Source: Paenalcaligenes faecalis (GTDB lineage: Bacteria; Pseudomonadota; Gammaproteobacteria; Burkholderiales; Burkholderiaceae_B). Taken from it: DNA of 64,000 nucleotides. Position numbers and translations under genes: made by a program. Shown piece after piece: positions 55,102 through 63,900 of this stretch (within the stretch, counting starts at the first letter, position 1; each line of letters starts with the position of its first letter). The notes beneath the pieces are model-generated. The model was given only the letters and a program-made list of their open reading frames with translations, did no database searches and was not told where the DNA came from. Location: assembly GCF_027557445.1 (NCBI RefSeq), contig NZ_CP106841.1, positions 2,094,001 through 2,158,000 on the forward strand. The letters run 5' to 3'.

Positions 55102-55922
55102 TGCAGAAAAAGTTAGCGAAACCAGTCTATCCTCGTGTGCGCGCTTTAGAGCGAGGCCTTGAACTCATAAGCGCATTAAGCGAGCTCGGTTGGGCCACAC
55201 CTAGCGAGCTCGCTCATCATACAGGTATTCATCGCACAACGATTTATCGTCTTTTAGATACGCTTGTACAAAATAAGTATATGCATATGCGTCCTAGTGA
55301 TGGGCGCTACTCACTTACAAAACGTTTCAGTGAAATAGCAGCCGGGATTAGAGATGAGGACTGGGTTGCACAGGTAGTCAGCCCTCATTTAGGTAATTTA
55401 CTCTATCAAATTCAATGGCCTAGTGATTTTGCTACTTTTACAGAGGGGCGCCTCATAATTAAGGAGTCAACTCACCGTTTTAGCCCGATGTCTATTCACA
55501 GAAAGATGATTGGCAAACCTCGTCCTCTTATTAACTCTGCACTTGGAATCGCTTTTTTAAGCGCGGTCTCTGATGACAGTCGAACAAAAATACTCAGTCT
55601 TGCTAAACTAGCTGGGGATGAGTCTATAAACCTAAGTGAACAAGAAAGCCTAACAAAAAGCATTCAATTTACTCGTGCCCGAGGTTACTCTGAGTCTTCT
55701 GGCGGTACTCAACATAATATTAGTGCTATAGCTAAACCTATATGTTGGCGTAATCGAGTGTTAGGTGCCATTAACATCATGTTTTTTAGACAAGCGCTCA
55801 GTCCAATTAAAGCGGCGGAGCTTTATTTAGAAGCTCTAAATGAGTGCGTACATAACATCGAGATCGAGTTAGATGAGATGCCTTTAGACTTGTATGCCGG
55901 ATGGATACGTCGTAGAAAATAA
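55101..55922 (+). CDS. IclR-family regulator (second copy)
   Basis: This 273-residue regulator is the last gene of the TRAP operon, overlapping dctQM by TAATG. The winged helix has ERGLELISALSELGW and TGIHRTTIYRLLDTLVQNKY. The effector domain has IQWPSDFATFTEG and ESTHRFSPMSIHRKM, closely parallel to the first IclR protein (46444), so the two arose from one ancestor or were recruited together. It probably regulates its own operon through the CTA-centred repeats at 51933 and 52010. Confidence 0.87.
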   Translation: MQKKLAKPVYPRVRALERGLELISALSELGWATPSELAHHTGIHRTTIYRLLDTLVQNKYMHMRPSDGRYSLTKRFSEIAAGIRDEDWVAQVVSPHLGNLLYQIQWPSDFATFTEGRLIIKESTHRFSPMSIHRKMIGKPRPLINSALGIAFLSAVSDDSRTKILSLAKLAGDESINLSEQESLTKSIQFTRARGYSESSGGTQHNISAIAKPICWRNRVLGAINIMFFRQALSPIKAAELYLEALNECVHNIEIELDEMPLDLYAGWIRRRK

Positions 55923-55991
55923 CACTTGCTAAAAAAAGGCCGTTTATCTATAATTTAAAACTTCACCGCTACACCAAAACACGTAGCACGT

Positions 55992-56076
55992 GCCCGAGTG
56001 GTGGAATTGGTAGACGCGTCGGACTCAAAATCCGATCCCGCGAGGGGTGCCGGTTCGATTCCGGCCTCGGGCACCA
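55992..56076 (+). tRNA. tRNA-Leu (anticodon CAA)
   Basis: This 85-base class II tRNA has acceptor stem GCCCGAG/CTCGGGC, anticodon stem TCGGA/TCCGA with loop CTCAAAA (anticodon CAA), a long variable arm (TCCCGCGAGGGG), T-loop GGTTCGATTCC and encoded CCA. Everything rightward of it in the window looks mobile, so this gene is a plausible integration site. Confidence 0.97.
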
Positions 56077-56090
56077 TGAATACAAAAAAC

Positions 56091-56115
56091 AGACCGCAAA
56101 AGCGGTCTTTTTTTT
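56091..56115 (+). terminator. intrinsic terminator of tRNA-Leu
   Basis: AGACCGC (56091-56097) and GCGGTCT (56102-56108) pair around AAAA and are followed by a T-run of at least seven. It ends the tRNA transcript. The 88 bases from here to the insertion sequence show no certain gene. Confidence 0.9.
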
Positions 56116-56239
56116 CGCCTTCTGATCCTAAAAGCTAGTATTCATGCGGCTTTCAGCGCTTCGACTCTTTTTGAAAGTCTACCGAGCTCAACTGAACTCC
56201 ATCTGTCCACTTCCCCATTACTGACACAGTTCTAAACTA

Positions 56240-56247
56240 GAATTTTC
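56240..56247. repeat. left 8-bp target-site duplication of the ISL3 element
   Basis: GAATTTTC abuts the left terminal repeat at 56248 and is identical to 57552-57559. Removing the element and one copy restores the native end of the IS3 orfB. Confidence 0.92.
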
Positions 56248-57551
56248 GGCTCTACACCATTAACGGGGGATGGACAGTTTTTACACGCGATTAATGACAC
56301 CATCCCAACCGCAGTGAGCTAAAACGCGCAAGCGGTAGTTCTCAAAATTCCTAAACCCAAACGCACGGCGAGATAACATTTCCATTTTAGTGTGAAAGCC
56401 TTCGGTAATGCCATTACTTTTCGTAAAACGCCACATCCGAATGATGGGTTCAAACCAGCTACTTAACGTCTCGGCCATCTTGCGAGCCGGGCTTTGCCTG
56501 AACTGTTCTACTAACGCCATAAATTCTGGCAGTAACGTTCTGACCTTTCGAGCCGTTAAGCCTTTGAGTAGCAGAAAATGCATCAGCCGTTGCTTGGCGT
56601 CATACATTGCGGCCAGCGTGGGGTATGACTCTAAATAACGGGCTAATCTCGCTTGCTGTATTGGGGTTAGGTTCCAGTGATGACGTCGCATGAGACTGAT
56701 CAAGCCCCGGTTTTTTCGACCTATTGCATCACACTCCTTCCAGTGCGCCATCAAATGCTGATTCACCATACGCACCACGTGGAAACGATCCGCGACAATC
56801 TTGGCTTTAGGGAAATACTTACGCACAATCGCCCGGTAAGTAGGTGATAAATCCATCACCACGACTCGAACGCGGTCTCGAGCTGTTAACCGGCGTAAAT
56901 ACCCCTCCAAGCTGGCCTCGGATCGGCCTAGCACCACATCAAATACTTTATGGTTTTTTAGATCAACAAGCGTCGTGGCATAGCCCTTTTTACGACTAAA
57001 GAAATGCTCATCAATCCCCAGAACCGTTGGACACTCTCGAGCCGAGAGTTCAGAAACGCGCTGCTTAATAAAGCCTTGATACCAACGCTCAACCGTTGCG
57101 CTACCTAGCTGGTGCGTGCGCGATATCTGACGTTGACTCACACCGCCATGGTGCGCCTCAAACACCTCTAATTTGAAGCACTCTGTCGCACGGTAGCGTG
57201 GCAAGATGCCTGCAAAACGGTGGCGGAAATAACGATTACACGCCACACAGTGGTACTTAGGCACACGCAGGTGCAGCAGCATTAAGCGATTGCCTTGCCG
57301 TGTATGCTTAAGCGTACGAACCTCAGTGGCTTTAATCCGCACCGGTGCGCTCTGACAATACATGCACGAAGGACGTCGTGTGGGCTGAGCCCACACCTGT
57401 AGTGTTGAACCACGCTCAGCACGAATCACTTCCACACCAGCAAGACCTAAGATAAAATCAAATGGGGACATCGGGGACTCTTATTTATTACCTGTTCTGA
57501 ACAAACATAAGTGTAATAAACTCCGCTGTCCCCCGTTTATGATGAAGAGCC
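56248..57551 (-). mobile_element. ISL3-family insertion sequence nested in the IS3 element
   Basis: This 1304-bp element has imperfect terminal inverted repeats: left GGCTCTACACCATTAACGG, right (minus strand) GGCTCTTCATCATAAACGG, both continuing with GGGGA. It is flanked on both sides by the same eight bases GAATTTTC, the target duplication length usual for ISL3. It carries one intact transposase. The insertion removed the last few codons of the IS3 orfB from their frame. Confidence 0.92.
56281..57471 (-). CDS. ISL3-family transposase
   Basis: This 396-residue DDE transposase has an N-terminal zinc-binding part with cysteine pairs (CMYCQSAP, CVACNRYF), a helix-turn-helix region (GVSQRQISRTHQLGSATVERW), and the catalytic acids in VLGIDEHFFSRKKGY, VVVMDLSPTYRAIV and the C-terminal NGITEGFHTKMEMLSRRAFGFRNF-like block that carries the Glu. 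Full length, with no frameshift, so the element may still be mobile. Confidence 0.93.
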   Translation of the reverse strand: MSPFDFILGLAGVEVIRAERGSTLQVWAQPTRRPSCMYCQSAPVRIKATEVRTLKHTRQGNRLMLLHLRVPKYHCVACNRYFRHRFAGILPRYRATECFKLEVFEAHHGGVSQRQISRTHQLGSATVERWYQGFIKQRVSELSARECPTVLGIDEHFFSRKKGYATTLVDLKNHKVFDVVLGRSEASLEGYLRRLTARDRVRVVVMDLSPTYRAIVRKYFPKAKIVADRFHVVRMVNQHLMAHWKECDAIGRKNRGLISLMRRHHWNLTPIQQARLARYLESYPTLAAMYDAKQRLMHFLLLKGLTARKVRTLLPEFMALVEQFRQSPARKMAETLSSWFEPIIRMWRFTKSNGITEGFHTKMEMLSRRAFGFRNFENYRLRVLAHCGWDGVINRV

Positions 57552-58375
57552 GAATTTTCCAGTTGTTGTCGGTATACCGACGGGGGAATATCACCTAAAC
57601 TTTCGTGCGTGCGCTCCTCGTTGTAATCCAATCGCCAGAACCATGCCATATCTCGTACCTGATGCAATGACTCAAACAAGTACGCATTTAAAAACTCTCG
57701 CCGAAAAGTGCCATTAAAACGTTCAATAAAAGCATTTTGCTGGGGCTTACCCGGTTGAATATACTGTATTTTTACTTCATTTTTCTCACACCAATCCATT
57801 AGCTTGACTGAAATAAACTCAGGGCCGTTATCAAGACGAATCTGCTGGGGTAGCCCACGTTCTGCCTTTAACTGCTCTAAGGTACGGATGACGCGGTCGG
57901 CGGATAACGAGCTGTCCACTTCAATCGCCAAGCACTCTCGCGTGCCTTCATCCAATACGTTTAACGTGCGGTAACGTTTACCGCAGTAAAGGGTATCGTG
58001 CATAAAATCCAGTGCCCATTGGTGATTTGGTTTATTCTCCACTACTAAGGGTTGAGGCGTGCGTTTGGGTAAAACGTGCTTGATGCAGCGCCTTAAATTA
58101 AGCCCTAAACGGCAATAAACACGATACACCCGTTTATGATTAAATCCATACTTCTGAAAACGCAATCGACCAAAACACTTCCAGAAACCAGCTTGAGGTG
58201 CTTTTTTTAATACGTCATTAATCGCATTAATGACAGCAGCATCCGCTATGCGCCAGTCTTTTTCTGGGCGATAATAACCAGAACGACTTAGTCCCGTTGC
58301 CAAACAGGCTCGCACCACACTGACACCGCGAGCAATAAGGCCTTCAGCACACGCTTTTTTCTCTGCTGTCACCAA
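57488..58375 (-). CDS. IS3-family transposase OrfB with an ISL3-derived C-terminus
   Basis: This is the integrase-core part of the IS3 transposase (rve domain, catalytic DDE: HQWALDFMHDTLYCG, RLDNGPEFISVKLMDW, QQNAFIERFNGTFRREFLN). It starts at a TTG in the -1 frame relative to orfA. Codons after LENS no longer belong to IS3: the ISL3 element enters here and supplies about 20 residues (ALHHKRGTAEFITLMFVQNR) before a stop. Across the element the old frame would have read LENSSLELCQ then stop, so only about six native residues are lost and the core is intact. Confidence 0.88.
   Translation of the reverse strand: MVTAEKKACAEGLIARGVSVVRACLATGLSRSGYYRPEKDWRIADAAVINAINDVLKKAPQAGFWKCFGRLRFQKYGFNHKRVYRVYCRLGLNLRRCIKHVLPKRTPQPLVVENKPNHQWALDFMHDTLYCGKRYRTLNVLDEGTRECLAIEVDSSLSADRVIRTLEQLKAERGLPQQIRLDNGPEFISVKLMDWCEKNEVKIQYIQPGKPQQNAFIERFNGTFRREFLNAYLFESLHQVRDMAWFWRLDYNEERTHESLGDIPPSVYRQQLENSALHHKRGTAEFITLMFVQNR
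57552..57559. repeat. right 8-bp target-site duplication of the ISL3 element
   Basis: GAATTTTC abuts the right terminal repeat ending at 57551 and lies within the orfB codons for Glu-Asn-Ser. Confidence 0.92.
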
Positions 58376-58641
58376 CCCTTTTTTGCAAATAAATCCTTCA
58401 TCGCTTGATTCTCTAAGCTGACATCCGCAAACAGGCGTTTGAGCTTGGCATTTTCTTCCTCTAACTCACGCATCCGCTTCATCTCAGACGCTTCCATGCC
58501 ACCGTATTTCGATTTCCAGTTGTAGTACGTGGCGCTACTAATACCATGCTGGCGGCAAACATCGCTTACCTTCATGCCCGCATCCGCTTCTTTTAACACC
58601 GCAATAATTTGCGATTCAGTAAATCGTGATTTCTTCATCAT
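58369..58641 (-). CDS. IS3-family transposase OrfA
   Basis: This 90-residue protein has an N-terminal helix-turn-helix (RFTESQIIAVLKEADAG, VCRQHGISSATYYNWKSKYGG) and a leucine-zipper-like tail (MRELEEENAKLKRLFADVSLENQAM). It binds the element ends and, through -1 frameshifting on an A6G run near its end, can be made as an OrfAB fusion that acts as the transposase. Confidence 0.9.
   Translation of the reverse strand: MMKKSRFTESQIIAVLKEADAGMKVSDVCRQHGISSATYYNWKSKYGGMEASEMKRMRELEEENAKLKRLFADVSLENQAMKDLFAKKGW
58378..58384 (-). other. programmed -1 frameshift heptamer A-AAA-AAG
   Basis: In the orfA frame the codons GCA AAA AAG give the slippery heptamer A AAA AAG. A -1 slip moves ribosomes into the orfB frame, which is open across this site. 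This is the standard IS3-family arrangement. Confidence 0.75.
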
Positions 58642-58707
58642 CGTCTCCTACGTAAAGTATCGCAGAAAACTCCAATTATGACTGTCTCAGTTTAGGGGAA
58701 GTGGACA

Positions 58708-58800
58708 CATTGGGCTATATCGGTCAGTGGTAATTGGCGACTGACTTTTTACTTTGAAGGTGAGGACGCCGTTTTGGTGGACTACCAAGACTATCATTAG
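58708..58800 (+). pseudogene. higB: HigB-type toxin remnant (3' end only)
   Basis: From the edge of the IS3 element 30 codons remain open to a TAG: HWAISVSGNWRLTFYFEGED followed by AVLVDYQDYH. GNWR-hydrophobic-FEGEDA-DYxDYH is the C-terminus of HigB (RelE-superfamily) mRNA interferases. About two thirds of the toxin is missing, since the IS3 element interrupts it and the short left flank (56116-56203) cannot hold the rest. The intact higA follows nine bases later. Confidence 0.85.
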
Positions 58801-58809
58801 GAGAGAATT

Positions 58810-59094
58810 ATGCGTATGAATAATCCTGCCCATCCGGGTCTTGTACTGCGCGAGTACCTGGGAGACTTAACGGTTACTGAAGCGGCATCACGATTAAAAG
58901 TGACACGAGCCGCGCTTTCCCGAATTCTAAATGGCTCCGCTGGTATTTCTGCTGATATGGCACTGCGTCTCAAAGAAGCATTAGGAACGAGTGCTGAGAT
59001 GTGGGTTCGCATGCAAGGCCAGTATGATTTATGGCAGGCTGAGCAAAAAGAACGTCCTGCCATTCAATCGTTTCATGAGCCCGTCATGGCTTGA
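58810..59094 (+). CDS. higA: HigA-family antitoxin
   Basis: This 94-residue XRE-type helix-turn-helix protein of the HigA family has NPAHPGLVLREYLGDLTVTEAASRL, LKVTRAALSRILNG and ISADMALRLKEALGTSAEMW. It would neutralise HigB and repress the higBA promoter. AGGAGAG sits before the ATG. Because its toxin partner is truncated and its own promoter presumably lay upstream of higB, it is an orphan that may be poorly expressed or read from the insertion sequence. Confidence 0.9.
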   Translation: MRMNNPAHPGLVLREYLGDLTVTEAASRLKVTRAALSRILNGSAGISADMALRLKEALGTSAEMWVRMQGQYDLWQAEQKERPAIQSFHEPVMA

Positions 59095-59167
59095 TGTAGT
59101 GTTTTTATATATATGTATCGATAAGGTTTTCAGAAGACTAGTTATCCTTGATTGATACTTGCAAAGA

Positions 59168-59212
59168 GGAAAAAAACTATAACCAAATATTTTTCAATAA
59201 ATAGTTATAGTT
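59168..59212 (-). terminator. intrinsic terminator of the DUF262 gene
   Basis: AACTATAAC (59175-59183) and GTTATAGTT (59204-59212) form a perfect 9-bp stem. On the minus strand the stem runs into a T-run of about seven, ten bases past the DUF262 stop. Confidence 0.8.
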
Positions 59213-59221
59213 ACCATTGTA

Positions 59222-60967
59222 TTAATCTAATATTTTAATTAAATAATTTCTTATTAACTTCTGTCTTTCTTCTATAAACTCAGGGAAGTTATTTAAGCTT
59301 AGGTCGATATTGCTAGGAATATAGTTCTTTTTCATATAGGATTTTTTATCTTCATTATCCGTAAAGTTACTATCAAGCCATTCTTTGAAATCTTTATTAC
59401 TTTTATCAATGTTATGCAAACCTTCAAGAAGCTGAAGGTTAGATAAGAAATCAAAGTTTCCTAAATAAAATTCCATATCATCTTTATTTAATCCCAAACT
59501 ATCTAGATTTTTTGAAGTAAATATAGATTTTGGATAGATGTGGTCTTTATGAAACTTATTTTTAAAACTAAGAGATGGATAGAGTAATGCTAATATTGAG
59601 TATGTATAAGCTTGATTGTATTTATAATCAAATAAACTATCAATATCCTCATTGTCAAAAGATAGAGACTTATTAGTCCCTTTGAATTTGTCTTTTATCT
59701 CATTTATAGGAAATGATAGTTGATTTTCATTTATTATATCTCTGATGGGTTTTAAAACATTATCTGGTTGACCACCAAATAATCTTTTTAATAGTGAGAT
59801 AATTAGAAATTTAAATATATTTTTTCTATCAATTTCGAATTTCGGAGAGTCTATAAAGTTTTTTTGATTTCCTAGTTTATTTATATATATAGCTATTGGT
59901 ATTAGGGCATAATTTGAAGTTAATGTATCTCTGTTGTAACCAAAGCTCTCTGCTAAAAGAACCGATAGTCGGATAGATTCCTTTATATTATCCCACAAAG
60001 ACTCTATCTTAAGCATGTTTTTTTGGTTAAAGTTATCTACTTTGAAGGATATATTTTGTATACCTGAAAGAACTAAACAAGACTTAAGTACAAAATCTTT
60101 ATTAAAATTAAAACCATCACCTATTGAGTTTATTTCATCTACAAATTTTGTTATTTCCTCCCTAGCATCTTTTTTCTTCCACTGAGCTGAAGCAATTGAA
60201 AGTAAAAGGTCTGAATAACTTAGAGATGTACCTCCACTATTAACTCTTATGAAAATATTCAAAACCTTATCTAAACTTTGGTCTTCTTCTAAAAAGTAAT
60301 TTATAGAGGCTTTATTGTTTACAGTATCATGAAGTCTCATTAATGTGTCTAATGCATATCTGGATTTATTAGAACTAATACCAAGTTTTGCTTGTTTATC
60401 AAAAACAAAGCTGTTTAAGTCATAAGTAGATTCAATATTTAAAATATCTCCAACTTTAAACCAAAGCGTATCCTTATCATTATCTTTCGACTCATCCTCA
60501 GTCAAAAACTTAAAATCATATTTTTTATCTATATCTTTTGATTCTGATAGTATGTTTAAATACAGATTTCTTTTTTGAAATGCTGAGTCATTATCCCATC
60601 TCTTCCTAGGCTCTTTGTAAGTATAACTTCCTTTTAGTCCAATATATAAAGAGGTCAACCTTTGTTGACCGTCAAGTATAGCTATTATTTCATTTTCACC
60701 ACTAGTGTTATATACATCATTACGGTAGTTATCTCTCTCATGGTAATCAGTGATAAATTTATAAAACTTATAATCCGTTACTCTTTCGCCAAATACTTTC
60801 CAAAATAGAAAAGAATTTATTGGGAAGTTTTGCATTATTGAATCAAATAATACTTCTATTTGATTCGTATCCCAAACAAATTCTCTTTGTATTGAGGGGA
60901 GTAGATACTTATTCCTACTTATTTCATTAAGAGCTTTCTTAATTGTTATTGGTGTTTGAAATGACAT
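59222..60967 (-). CDS. DUF262/HNH nuclease-like protein (GmrSD/SspE-type)
   Basis: This 581-residue protein has an N-terminal DUF262 domain with the motifs LLPSIQREFVWDTNQIEVLFDSI (residues about 22-44), ILDGQQRLTSLYIG (ParB-like nucleotide-binding motif) and IFIRVNSGGTSLSYSDLLLS. Its C-terminal part has HKDHIYPKSIF and NFDFLSNLQLLEG ... NKDFKEWL, an HNH-type (DUF1524-like) nuclease site. This order matches fused GmrSD type IV enzymes and relatives in BREX and phosphorothioate-sensing systems. The gene is strikingly AT-rich and full of Lys/Asn/Ile codons, unlike all others here, a sign of transfer. It follows hsdR by 24 bases. Target modification unknown. Confidence 0.8.
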   Translation of the reverse strand: MSFQTPITIKKALNEISRNKYLLPSIQREFVWDTNQIEVLFDSIMQNFPINSFLFWKVFGERVTDYKFYKFITDYHERDNYRNDVYNTSGENEIIAILDGQQRLTSLYIGLKGSYTYKEPRKRWDNDSAFQKRNLYLNILSESKDIDKKYDFKFLTEDESKDNDKDTLWFKVGDILNIESTYDLNSFVFDKQAKLGISSNKSRYALDTLMRLHDTVNNKASINYFLEEDQSLDKVLNIFIRVNSGGTSLSYSDLLLSIASAQWKKKDAREEITKFVDEINSIGDGFNFNKDFVLKSCLVLSGIQNISFKVDNFNQKNMLKIESLWDNIKESIRLSVLLAESFGYNRDTLTSNYALIPIAIYINKLGNQKNFIDSPKFEIDRKNIFKFLIISLLKRLFGGQPDNVLKPIRDIINENQLSFPINEIKDKFKGTNKSLSFDNEDIDSLFDYKYNQAYTYSILALLYPSLSFKNKFHKDHIYPKSIFTSKNLDSLGLNKDDMEFYLGNFDFLSNLQLLEGLHNIDKSNKDFKEWLDSNFTDNEDKKSYMKKNYIPSNIDLSLNNFPEFIEERQKLIRNYLIKILD

Positions 60968-60991
60968 TGTTTACACTCAGTTATAAAAAAA

Positions 60992-63900
60992 TTATGCAAG
61001 ATTATGCAACATATCAAAAATAACCCTCCTAAACGCATCCATTTTCTGCGGTTCTGAGAGGAGTTGCATCATTTGGTCTTTGTGTGCCTCACTGCTACTA
61101 AAGATGGCGTTGTTAACGACATCGGGGAAAATGCCAAGAAGCGCTTGTTCAGGGGTGTTGTTAGCGATTTGAGTCATTACCGTTTTGTTCTCTAAGACCT
61201 TGTCTTTGATGGTAGTGGCATAATTAAGGATGTCGTTGTCTGTTAGGTTTTCTGTCAGAAACAGCTCATTCAAGCGAGCAAGTATAGTGGACAAAAACTC
61301 TTCTTCTTTAGCTTTGGGCTTAGCGGTACCCGCACTACTGCCACCTTTTATCATCTCGGCTGATGATTCTTCCAATTTAATATCTTGCTCACGAATTTTA
61401 GATAAGCGGTAATGGCTTAGCTCCACGTTACTTAGGTCTATCTCGTCTTCCTCTACAGACTCCTCGCGTAGCATTGGTCGAAGATGTTTAGCAAAGAGGC
61501 TTAGTTTTTCTAAGTCCTCATCGTCGTAGTCAACGATTTGGGACATGAACTCAAACATACGTACATACGTGCCTAAGTCCTTTTTGAATATATCTAAGCG
61601 GTCCTTTTCAAGCTTGGTTTCTTTTAGACTGTTTTCTGCATTACTGATAAGTACCGGGTTACCACTACTTTTACTATGCTGCAGGAGGTTTAAGCATTCT
61701 TTATATGCTTCTGTAGCAGAGCTATAGCGCTTTCCCCATCGCTCAACAGCGGGCTTGCAGATGTTGCTAATCGCAGCGGGAGAGACGTTTTTGGAGTAAA
61801 AAGCTTTCGAAAATTGCTCCACTTCCTGCCACGTAAATATGCTATTGCTCTTTAATTTATTGAATAAGTCAAAAATGGCATCAGGGTCTGATACGGATTC
61901 AAGCGTTGCTGTTTCGTAGTAGGGTTGAAAAGCTTCTAAGATGTCATCAGGGTGATTGAAGAAATCCAGAACAAAAGTCCCTGAGTCTCGCTTACCCGGG
62001 TACGTTCGATTTAAGCGAGATAGAGTTTGAACACATTCCACGCCGCCTAGCTTTTTGTCTACATACATAGCGCATAGCTTAGGTTGGTCAAAGCCAGTCT
62101 GGAATTTATTGGCTGCAATCATGACTTGGTAGTCATCACTATCAAAGGCTTTACGCATTTCACGCCCTTTAAGCCCCGGGTTCATATTGCTTTCAGTGAA
62201 TTTCTGGTTGAGTAGATGTGAGCTATCGTTGTCGCCTTCACTAAACGCCACCTCGCCTGAAAACGCTATCATGGATGCAATATGGCTGTACTTCTTTTCA
62301 GTAATGTACTTATCAAAGGCGAGCTTATAGCGAACGGCTTCTTTACGAGAACTGGTCACAACCATGGCTTTGGCTTGCCTATTGAGTAGATGCGCTACGT
62401 TTTTATTGAAATGCTCAATAATGACTACCACTTTTTGAGAGATGTTGTGCTCATGTAATCTGACCCATTGGTTAAGCTTAACTTTTGCTTTACGTGCATC
62501 CACGTGTTGGTCATTCTCCAGCTTTTCTTTGAATTTGTAGACTGTGTTGTAGTTAGTGTAGTTTTTTAAGACATCTAAAATAAACCCTTCCTCAATAGCT
62601 TGGCGCATGGAGTACACATGATAGGCTTCTGGCTTATTTGTCTTAGAAGGTAAGAGTTCAGGATTAGGTAGTCGCCCAAAAAGCTCTATGGTTTTCGCTT
62701 TAGGGGTAGCCGTAAAGGCGTAGTAACTCAGATTACTCTTAACCCCACCCTCCTCAACGGAGTCATTTACGGCATCTTCAGCAGTACCTATGGTGTTTAA
62801 GACATTTCTGAGTTCTTTAGCGGTTGAACCTGACTGTGACGAGTGGGCCTCATCCGCAATAATGGCGTAATTTCTGGCCTGTAGCACTTTACTTTTTTCA
62901 ATTGCGGCAAGAACAAAAGGGAAAGTCTGAATCGTGACAATGATAATAGGTTGTGACTTTTCAAGCGCTTCCGCTAATTTCTCTGACTTAGAACCCGTTC
63001 CTACTTTGTCATTAATTCTTCCAACCACACCTTCGGCATGCTCGAATTGGTAAATAGTATCTTGTAGCTGGGAGTCGAGTACGGTTCTATCTGTGACTAC
63101 AATAATGGAATCAAACTGTCGTTTGCCTTCATCGTCTCGCAAGGTGGAAAGCTGGTGAGCAGTCCAAGCAATCGAGTTTGATTTACCAGAGCCTGCGCTG
63201 TGTTGAATTAGGTACTTATGTCCAGCCCCTTCATCCTTAGCCGCTTGGATGAGGTTAGTGACTACCTCCCACTGATGATAACGAGGGAAAATAAGAACTT
63301 CTTTTTTGCTTTCAAGGCCTTCGTAAGTTTGAACATCTTCTATATGCAAGTGAATAAATCGGCCCAAAATGTTCAAAAAGCTATCTGGGAGCAGAACTTG
63401 ATTCCAAAGGTAGCTCGTAGCATATTGATTTACATCTTCAGGAACATCATTACCCGCACCGCCTTCGCTAGTTCCTCTGTTAAATGGAAGAAAATACGTA
63501 TCATCCCCTTTTAACTGTGTGGTCATGTAGACTTCGAACTGACTTACTGCAAAATGCACCAACGCTCCACGCTTAAAGCTGAGTAAGGGTTCGGCTTTCT
63601 TCGTAGCCGGGTCGTTAGGAAGGCGTGTTTTTCGATATTGGGTAATGGCTCGCTCTACAGCCTGCTTAAATTCTGATTTAAGTTCTAGAGTAGCCACAGG
63701 GATACCGTTTACAAATAGAACTAAATCAATTCGCCAGTTCTTTGCCTTTGGGCTGCTAGGGTCTAGTGTTTCAGATGTTGTGGCATGAGGACTGTAAACA
63801 AGTTCTGGTACGATACGCAGGATGTTTTTTTGGTAATTAGCTAAAACCTCCGGGTTCAGGCTGTGTTCGGGCATAAATTGGCAGAGGGAAAACCGAGTGT

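Larger units (their letters stand above)
56204..58707 (-). mobile_element. IS3-family insertion sequence, split by an ISL3 element
   Basis: Terminal inverted repeats are TGTCCACTTCCCC at the left (56204-56216) and its complement GGGGAAGTGGACA at the right (58695-58707); similarity continues inward through ACTGACACAGT versus ACTGAGACAGT. Between them lie orfA and orfB (minus strand) and the inserted ISL3 element (56248-57551). Without the insert the element would be about 1.2 kb. A 3-bp duplication CAT is possible if the left end includes one more base, but it is not certain. OrfA resembles the IS51/IS407-like branch; the subgroup is not settled. Confidence 0.85.

Noticed and set aside
56116-56203. 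Left flank of the IS3 element as the missing N-terminal part of HigB
   Set aside because: A frame ending LPSSTELH is open and would join at CAT, but it is too short, lacks the conserved HPLxG region before the junction, and has no start; I could not support it.
57488-57551. Unusual C-terminal tail of the IS3 OrfB as a new domain
   Set aside because: The tail is encoded by the terminal repeat region of the inserted ISL3 element, so it is a junction product.
63218-63874. hsdR starting at the internal ATG at 63874
   Set aside because: The frame stays open to the window edge and upstream residues match the usual HsdR N-terminus, so that ATG is internal.
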